Assembly: GCF_004000945.1 (NCBI RefSeq)
Contig: NZ_BIMF01000019.1
Coordinates: 1 to 64,000 of the forward strand
Origin: Paenibacillus lautus NBRC 15380
Lineage (GTDB): Bacteria > Bacillota > Bacilli > Paenibacillales > Paenibacillaceae
Reading direction: 5' to 3'
Length of the DNA: 64,000 nucleotides
Shown here: positions 58,414-64,000 of the stretch, piece by piece
Layout: each line of letters opens with the position of its first letter
Numbering within the stretch: position 1 is the stretch's first letter
Made by a program: the position numbers and the translations under genes
The notes under the pieces: model-generated
The model's database searches: none
Seen by the model: the letters and a program-made list of their open reading frames with translations, nothing else
What the model was told of the DNA's origin: nothing

Positions 58414-60683
58414 CGGAAGCAAGCAAATCCTACATCAAGCTGCGCAAGCTGCTTCCTGCGGCGGCGTTGGCGGCGGCGGTAGTGTCGGTCGGCATATACT
58501 TGTGGACCCATTCCGCAAGCTCGGACGTGGTACGGACGGAGCAGGTTCAGGAGGCGGTCATTCCCGAAGGCATCAAGCCGGCCGTCAGCACGAATGGGGA
58601 GCTGCCGAACGAAGCCGATTTCGTGCAAGTAGCCGAAAGCGAGACGCTTGTGTTATTGGCGGATAAGAACACCGGTCATTTCAAAGTTCGCGACAAACGG
58701 GACGGGCACGAGCTGCGCTCTTATCCGAATCCGGAGGACTGGCCACTGGAGACGATTTCCGGTACTTGGCGGAGCCATCTCTTGTCGCCGATCATGCTGG
58801 AGACGGCCACGAGCGTGCGCAAGACGGAAGTGAAGGTGAGCAGTCTTCTGTCGCTAAACGGCGGCATCATGAGCTGGAAGCAGCTAGAGGACGGCTTCGC
58901 CGTCACCTATGCGATGCCATCCATTCAGATGGCGATTCCGGTCGAGGTCCGTATTAAGAACGATTATGTGGAAACAAAGGTCATCGACTCGGAGATCGTC
59001 GAAGGCAAAGACGCGTTGATCAATTTGAAGGTATATCCGTTTCTGGGCGCCAAGCAGCCCGGCGGGCAAGAAGAGGAGTATATGCTCCTGCCGGACGGCT
59101 CGGGCGCCATCTACCGGATCAAGGAAAATATTTCGAACGACCGCAGCGTATACCGCGAACCGATCTACGGCACGGACTACGCGTTCAACTCGGTCTACAC
59201 GAACCGGAGGCCGATTACGATGCCGATCTATGGCATTAAATCGGGAAGCGGCGGCTTTCTGGCAGTTGCGGACGAAGGCGAGGAATACGGATATATGTTC
59301 GCGGCGCCCGCAGGGGTGTACAGCCAGTATGCCTGGGCTACCGTAGAACATAATTACCGGCTTCAATACTTCCAGCCAACGACGTACGACAAGACAGCAG
59401 GCTTCTTTACGTTCAGCAAAGTCAAATTCGGCGGAGACCGCAAAATCCGTTACTACGTCCTTCCCGAATCGAAAAGCGACTATTCCGGCATGGCCGCGAA
59501 ATACCGCGAGCATTTGATGAAGGATAACGGTCTGAAGCAGTTGGAAGCAAGCGAGTCCGAGCTGCCGCTTTACCTTGATCTTATCGGCGGAGATTCGGAG
59601 ATGGGGTTTCTTAGCAACCGGTTCATTCCCGGCACGACGACGGACGAAGCGAAGTCGATCGTCGATCGGCTGCATGCGCAGGGCGTTCCCCGGCTGATCG
59701 TCACCTATCAAGGCTGGCAAACCGGAGGCGCGAGCCGACTCGGCTTCGGCGTGAAGGTCGACAAGCGGCTTGGCGGCAACGACGGCATGCGAAGCTTCGC
59801 CGAATACGCGAAGTCAAAGGGCGATACGGTCATTCTGGAGACGGATTTCACGCTGAACACCGACGGCGACGACTTTGATCCGAAGAGGCAAGCGACGCAG
59901 GACCAAGCGGGTTCCATCATGAAGTTCCCTCGCCTGCAATCGAACGACGAGGTTGCGATCGTGAGTCCGAAGGTAACGTTAGACAAGATGGAAGACGCCT
60001 TGAAGAGATTCGCGTCGCTGGGCATAGACGGACTTCATCTCACGGGAACCGGCTACATGCTGTACAGCGATTACAATCGCAGATCCCTCACCAGCCGGGA
60101 AGAGGCTGCATCGCTGCAAAGCGAGCTGCTGAACGCCGTGCAATCGAAGCTTCCTTCGGTAACGGTCGCGGGCGGCAATGCTTACTCGCTGCAGAGCACG
60201 GATGCCGTTAGGCAGCTGGCTGGCGATTATTCGTACGACCTGTTCTTCGACGAAGCGGTTCCTTTCGCCCAAATGTCGCTGCACGGCCTAGTGCCGTATA
60301 CGATGAACTGGGGCAATGCGAGGGACGAATACCGCAAGGATTTCCTGCGGAGCATCGAATACGGAGCGGCGCCGACATTCGGCGTCATGAAAGCAGAGAC
60401 GGAGAAGATGAAGAGGGCGTACACGATCTGGTATTACAGCTTGAATTACGACGATTGGGAAGCCGCGATCATCGAGGAGTACAAGCGCTTTAACGAAGCG
60501 CTCGGAGATGTTCAGGGCCAATTCATGACGTACAACCGCACGCTCGCTCCTAAGGTGAAGGAGTCCGTTTACTCCGGCGGGAAGAAAATTATCGTGAACT
60601 ACAACGATACCGAGGTAACCGTCTTGGGAATAAAGATTCCAGCGCAAGATTTTGTCGTGGTGAAAGGGGGAGAGGCGAAGTGA
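58410..60683 (+). CDS. DUF5696-like membrane-anchored TIM-barrel-type protein
   Basis: TTG 58410 overlaps the upstream TGA by four bases, with GGAGG eleven bases before; no ATG fits. The 757-residue protein has an N-terminal TM anchor (LLPAAALAAAVVSVGIYLW, about 11-29), then a beta-rich region (residues about 60-340; YMLLPDGSGAIYRIKE, YGYMFAAPAGVYSQYAWAT) resembling the front domain of some glycosidases. A barrel-like half (about 380-690) shows PLYLDLIGG, RLIVTYQGWQTGG, VILETDFTLNTDG, LHLTGTGYMLYSDY and LHGLVPYTMNWGN. It is probably an extracellular, membrane-anchored glycan-active or glycan-binding protein. I see the fold pattern but no proven catalytic pair. It ends in a GTGA overlap with permease pair 2. 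Confidence 0.7.
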   Translation: MTEASKSYIKLRKLLPAAALAAAVVSVGIYLWTHSASSDVVRTEQVQEAVIPEGIKPAVSTNGELPNEADFVQVAESETLVLLADKNTGHFKVRDKRDGHELRSYPNPEDWPLETISGTWRSHLLSPIMLETATSVRKTEVKVSSLLSLNGGIMSWKQLEDGFAVTYAMPSIQMAIPVEVRIKNDYVETKVIDSEIVEGKDALINLKVYPFLGAKQPGGQEEEYMLLPDGSGAIYRIKENISNDRSVYREPIYGTDYAFNSVYTNRRPITMPIYGIKSGSGGFLAVADEGEEYGYMFAAPAGVYSQYAWATVEHNYRLQYFQPTTYDKTAGFFTFSKVKFGGDRKIRYYVLPESKSDYSGMAAKYREHLMKDNGLKQLEASESELPLYLDLIGGDSEMGFLSNRFIPGTTTDEAKSIVDRLHAQGVPRLIVTYQGWQTGGASRLGFGVKVDKRLGGNDGMRSFAEYAKSKGDTVILETDFTLNTDGDDFDPKRQATQDQAGSIMKFPRLQSNDEVAIVSPKVTLDKMEDALKRFASLGIDGLHLTGTGYMLYSDYNRRSLTSREEAASLQSELLNAVQSKLPSVTVAGGNAYSLQSTDAVRQLAGDYSYDLFFDEAVPFAQMSLHGLVPYTMNWGNARDEYRKDFLRSIEYGAAPTFGVMKAETEKMKRAYTIWYYSLNYDDWEAAIIEEYKRFNEALGDVQGQFMTYNRTLAPKVKESVYSGGKKIIVNYNDTEVTVLGIKIPAQDFVVVKGGEAK

Positions 60684-61546
60684 ACGGATTGTTACGATTA
60701 AAAAACCGATTGTCGCAACGATACGAAGGCATCTTCCTTATTTTGCCCTGGATTATCGGGTTTCTCTTGTTCGTATCGTTCCCTCTCTTCTATTCGCTCT
60801 ATATGAGCTTTCATAACGTTCGCATTACCGGGACGGGCATCCTGCATGAATATGTGGGCATCAAATATTACTATAATCTTTTGTTCGAGGACGGCGGCGT
60901 CTTCTACGACCAGCTGCTGCCGTTTCTGAGGCAGATTCTGTTCATGATTCCGATCATCGTCATCTTCTCCTTTATGATTTCTATCATGCTGAACCAGAAG
61001 TTTCTGGGAAGGGGCTTGTTCAGGGCGGTGTTCTTCCTGCCGGTTATTTTCTCCTCCGGCAATATCATTGAACGCTTCTTGAGTCAAGGGAGAGGGCAGC
61101 TCGGATTCCTGGAGCAGTTCTCCATTTCGACGACGCTCACGCAATATTTGCCGGGCTCCTGGGCGACGCCGATCGTAAGCGTCTTGAACTCGTTCGTCCT
61201 TATCTTGTGGTATTCCGGCGTGCAGATTCTACTGTTCCTTGCGGGCCGCCAGACGATTTCGGCGTCCGTTTACGAGGCGGCGCGCATCGACGGTGCGAAT
61301 CCGTGGGAGATGTTCTGGAAAATCACCCTCCCGGGTATGATGCCGTTCGTCCTGCTGAATACGATTTATACCGTTGTGGATTTGTTTACTTTCCCCGGCA
61401 ATCCCGTCATTGCGAGCGTCAATCCGACGCAATACGGTCCGACCAGCGCATTGATCTGGGTCTATTTCATCATCATCCTGCTGTTCTTGGGACTGGTGGT
61501 GCTGCTGCTCGGAAGAGCGGTCCGCAACACGACGCAAACGAGGTAG
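60680..61546 (+). CDS. Sugar ABC transporter permease, MalF type, pair 2
   Basis: GTG 60680 overlaps the upstream TGA and has GGGGGAGAG before it. The 288-residue protein has six TM helices (IFLILPWIIGFLLFVSFPLF first) and the EAA loop YEAARIDGANPWEMFWKITLPGM. It is clearly different from the MalF of pair 1, which is 327 residues, so it is not a recent duplicate. Its partner follows after 12 bases. The two pairs share one ATPase gene in this operon. Confidence 0.9.
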   Translation: MNGLLRLKNRLSQRYEGIFLILPWIIGFLLFVSFPLFYSLYMSFHNVRITGTGILHEYVGIKYYYNLLFEDGGVFYDQLLPFLRQILFMIPIIVIFSFMISIMLNQKFLGRGLFRAVFFLPVIFSSGNIIERFLSQGRGQLGFLEQFSISTTLTQYLPGSWATPIVSVLNSFVLILWYSGVQILLFLAGRQTISASVYEAARIDGANPWEMFWKITLPGMMPFVLLNTIYTVVDLFTFPGNPVIASVNPTQYGPTSALIWVYFIIILLFLGLVVLLLGRAVRNTTQTR

Positions 61547-61558
61547 GAGGAGAGAAGG

Positions 61559-62512
61559 ATGGAGAAAGTTTGGAATGTCCTAAGGCAGAGGCAGCAGCGG
61601 TTCAGCCAGGTTGGATTGCTCGAGCGTCTTCGATTGCTGCTGCTCGGGCGGGAAGCCGATAAGGGATTGCTGTTTCGCGTATTTATTTACATCGTGCTGA
61701 TTGAAACGGCTTATCTGTATCTCAATCCTATTTTATATATGGTATCCACCATGGTGAAAGGCCTCGGCGATTTGTTGGATCCGACCGTGAACTGGATACC
61801 GAAGGAGATTTTTTGGGGGCATCTGAAAGAGGCGTGGAGGCTGCTGAACTACCCGACTTCGTTTGGCATCAGCTTTGGACTGTCGATCGGGGCGACGCTC
61901 TTTCAGCTCGTCGCCTGCGCGATGGCCGGATACGCGTTCGCCAGGGTAAAGTTTCCGTTCAAGCGCTTCTGGTTCGTGTGCTTGATCTTCGCCTTCGTCA
62001 TCCCGCCGCAGGTCACGGTGCTGCCGCTGATTATTATGTACCGGGAAGTCGGCTGGATCGATACGTACTTCCCGATGCTGATCCCGGCTTTGTTCGGGCA
62101 CGGCCTGAAGGGCGCGCTATACGTCATCATTTACCGCCAATTTTTCTCCATTCTGCCGAAGGAGCTGGAGGAAGCGGCGAAGATCGACGGCGCAAGTCTG
62201 TACAGAGTCTTCTTCAAGGTTATGCTGCCGATCGCAACGCCGGCGATTGTCGTCGTATTCCTGTTCTCTTTCGTCTGGAGCTGGAACGACAGTTATTTTC
62301 CAATGATGTTCCTGTTCAAGATGCAGGACGTTCCGCTCTCCATCGCGCTGGTGAAGGCGACGGGAGACATCTCGACGGAGGAAGGGCAGTTGTTCGCCCA
62401 GTCGCTCGACATGGCGAAGTCGTTTCTCGCGGTCATGCCGCCGCTATTGCTGTACCTCTTTACGCAGCGCTGGTTCACCGAAGGCGTCGAGCGGACCGGC
62501 CTTGTGGAATAA
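61559..62512 (+). CDS. Sugar ABC transporter permease, MalG type, pair 2
   Basis: ATG 61559 follows AGGAGGAGAG. The 317-residue protein has a longer cytoplasmic N-terminus (about 45 residues) than pair 1, then six TM helices (VFIYIVLIETAYLYLNPILYM first) and the EAA loop ELEEAAKIDGASLYRVFFKVMLP. It forms the channel with the preceding permease. A second apiosidase-like gene follows 30 bases later. Confidence 0.9.
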   Translation: MEKVWNVLRQRQQRFSQVGLLERLRLLLLGREADKGLLFRVFIYIVLIETAYLYLNPILYMVSTMVKGLGDLLDPTVNWIPKEIFWGHLKEAWRLLNYPTSFGISFGLSIGATLFQLVACAMAGYAFARVKFPFKRFWFVCLIFAFVIPPQVTVLPLIIMYREVGWIDTYFPMLIPALFGHGLKGALYVIIYRQFFSILPKELEEAAKIDGASLYRVFFKVMLPIATPAIVVVFLFSFVWSWNDSYFPMMFLFKMQDVPLSIALVKATGDISTEEGQLFAQSLDMAKSFLAVMPPLLLYLFTQRWFTEGVERTGLVE

Positions 62513-62542
62513 CAACGAATGGAAGGGAGTGCTAGTACGCTA

Positions 62543-63964
62543 ATGGGAATGCAGGAAGTGGAACGCTGGGGAATATTCGAGGTTGCTTTATCCGGTCCTT
62601 CGGCAGGCAATCCGTTCGAGGAGGTCGCCGTGTCGGCGACCTTCGAATACCGCAACGATCGGGTCGAGGTGGAAGGATTCTATGACGGGGACGGGATCTA
62701 TCGGGTCCGGTTCATGCCGGATCGGGAAGGAACGTGGCGATACGTCACGAAGAGCGGCACGTATGAGCTGGACGGCGCGACGGGAAGCTTCCTCTGCACA
62801 TCGCCGTCGGAAGGAAATCACGGGCCGGTAAGAGTCAAGGACGGTTATTTGTTTGCATTCGAGGACGGCACGCCATATATGCCGTTCGGCACGACCTGTT
62901 ATCACTGGACGCATACGGGGAGCAAAGAGCATGAGCTGCAAACGCTGGAAGAGCTCGGGCAGTCCCCGTTCAATAAAGTCAGGATGTGCCTGCTCCCTAC
63001 GCGGGATATGCGTCCGGAGATGGTCGCCTTCGCGGGGACATGCCCGGAGGATGCGGATACGACCCGGTTCAATCCGGCGTTCTTCGCCCATCTGGAGGAG
63101 CGGATCGGCGACTTGATGAAGTTCGGAGTGGAAGCCGACCTGATTCTGTTCCATCCCTACGACAAGCAAGGCGGCTGGGGCTTCAACAGCATGTCGCGCG
63201 AACAGGATTTCTACTATCTGCGATACGTCATCGCCCGTCTTGGCGCGTACCGCAATGTCTGGTGGTCGCTGTCGAACGAATACGATTTCAACAAGATGAA
63301 GACGATCGAGGATTGGGACCGGCTGCTGCAATACGTGCAGCGGAAGGATCCGTACCAGCGGCTGCGGTCGATTCATAACGGCACCAAAATGTACGAACAA
63401 TCGTCCTTGTACGATTTCTCCAAGTCGTGGCTCACGCACCAGAGCATCCAGCATTGGGATACTAGTCCGACCACCGAATGGCGGGAAGCCGTTCGCAAGC
63501 CGATCGTCGTCGACGAAATTTCCTACGAGGGCAACGTCGCCAAGCGATGGGGGAACATTACGGGGCTCGAGTTGATCCACCGCTATTGGGAGGGGCTGAC
63601 CAAAGGCGGCTTCGTCGCCCATGGCGAATGCTTCGAGAACAAGCCGACAAGAGCCTGGATATCGAGCGGCGGCAAGATGTACGGTGAAAGTCCGGAGCGT
63701 ATCCGATTCCTGCGCCAAGTGATGGAGGAAGGTCCGGAGGATTGGATGCAGGCTCGCGAGGAAGGCGGCTATGCGCTTCTGTACTTGGGCAAATACCGGC
63801 TTTCGTCCTATAAGCTCCCGCTGTCCCAAGATCGGGAATACCGGATCGAGCTCATCGATATTTGGGAGATGACGATAATGCCGCTTGACGGCACTTTCAC
63901 GGGGCAGAGCGACTTGGCATTGCCGGCTAGACCTTATACCGCCTTGCGCGCGCAAGCAGTTTGA
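62543..63964 (+). CDS. Apiosidase-like glycoside hydrolase (DUF5060/DUF4038 type), copy 2
   Basis: ATG 62543 is preceded by GGAAGGGAG; ATG 62519 has no ribosome site and ATG 62549 is an alternative. The 473-residue protein parallels copy 1 along its length: GFYDGDGIYRVRFMPDREGTW, YMPFGTTCYHWTH, ILFHPYDKQGGWGFN, with Glu246 in SLSNEYDF and Glu325 in VVDEISYEGN as catalytic candidates. The two copies are clearly diverged (roughly half the positions differ by eye), so they probably act on different linkages. It is cytoplasmic, and the operon continues past it. Confidence 0.82.
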   Translation: MGMQEVERWGIFEVALSGPSAGNPFEEVAVSATFEYRNDRVEVEGFYDGDGIYRVRFMPDREGTWRYVTKSGTYELDGATGSFLCTSPSEGNHGPVRVKDGYLFAFEDGTPYMPFGTTCYHWTHTGSKEHELQTLEELGQSPFNKVRMCLLPTRDMRPEMVAFAGTCPEDADTTRFNPAFFAHLEERIGDLMKFGVEADLILFHPYDKQGGWGFNSMSREQDFYYLRYVIARLGAYRNVWWSLSNEYDFNKMKTIEDWDRLLQYVQRKDPYQRLRSIHNGTKMYEQSSLYDFSKSWLTHQSIQHWDTSPTTEWREAVRKPIVVDEISYEGNVAKRWGNITGLELIHRYWEGLTKGGFVAHGECFENKPTRAWISSGGKMYGESPERIRFLRQVMEEGPEDWMQAREEGGYALLYLGKYRLSSYKLPLSQDREYRIELIDIWEMTIMPLDGTFTGQSDLALPARPYTALRAQAV

Positions 63965-63978
63965 GAGGAGGGAACGGC

Positions 63979-64000
63979 GTGATTCAATATAAAAAAGAAG
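63979..64000 (+). CDS. Start of a further operon gene, cut by the window end
   Basis: GTG 63979 follows AGGAGGG (63967-63973) and encodes MIQYKKE before the window ends. It is likely the next co-transcribed gene. Nothing can be said of its product. Confidence 0.45.

Overview
The window looks like part of a chromosome from a Gram-positive, endospore-forming soil or plant-associated bacterium, most likely Paenibacillaceae (Paenibacillus/Cohnella type). The basis is purine-rich AGGAGG ribosome sites, frequent TTG/GTG starts, lipoprotein-type solute-binding proteins, AraC regulators, a relic of a Ger(x)C spore-germination gene, and NHL-YIP1 and DUF5696-like proteins beside sugar permeases. I found no rRNA, tRNA or CRISPR array.

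Layout. Positions 1-3.3 kb are an A+T-rich, decayed margin: the end of a signal peptidase gene, helicase-like and membrane-protein fragments, and a frameshifted transposase. From 3.4 to 11 kb there is a secreted multidomain pectate lyase, an IS4-like remnant, a solute-binding lipoprotein, a broken Ger(x)C gene, and an AraC regulator divergent from a GH29 alpha-L-fucosidase. From 11.4 to 29.1 kb runs one long operon with overlapping or nearly touching genes: GH2 beta-galactosidase, GH42 beta-galactosidase, GH95, a second GH2-type enzyme, a GH95-like enzyme, GH78 alpha-L-rhamnosidase and GH105 unsaturated uronyl hydrolase. A second operon (29.3-36.9 kb) encodes a beta-propeller enzyme, a GH28 polygalacturonase-type enzyme, a large unassigned hydrolase and a lyase-like toroid protein. 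From 36.9 to 40.0 kb lies a decayed LplABC-type importer, including a sensor fused in frame to a permease tail. Two tandemly duplicated solute-binding lipoproteins follow, then an (alpha/alpha)6 hydrolase plus sialidase-like gene pair and a second AraC regulator. From 48.6 kb to the end runs an operon with apiosidase-like genes on both sides of an MsmX-type ATPase, a 1001-residue binding protein with glycan-binding-type domains, two complete permease pairs, an NHL-YIP1 membrane protein and a DUF5696-like protein.

Working together (inference): secreted pectate lyase cuts homogalacturonan, importers bring in branched oligosaccharides, and cytoplasmic exo-enzymes without signal peptides remove galactose, fucose, rhamnose, apiose-like and uronic residues. 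The target is probably pectin with rhamnogalacturonan I/II or arabinogalactan side chains.

The most notable non-coding signal is a shared promoter design at six places (11432, 29260, 40141, 42356, 44041, 48569): CCCTAT, a second half-site 20-22 bp downstream, no clear -35 box, and a -10 hexamer always 47-49 bp after the start of CCCTAT. This suggests a local regulon under an AraC-type activator. The GH29 promoter carries a different direct repeat (AGCAATATC, 21 bp period), so at least two regulators may divide the region.
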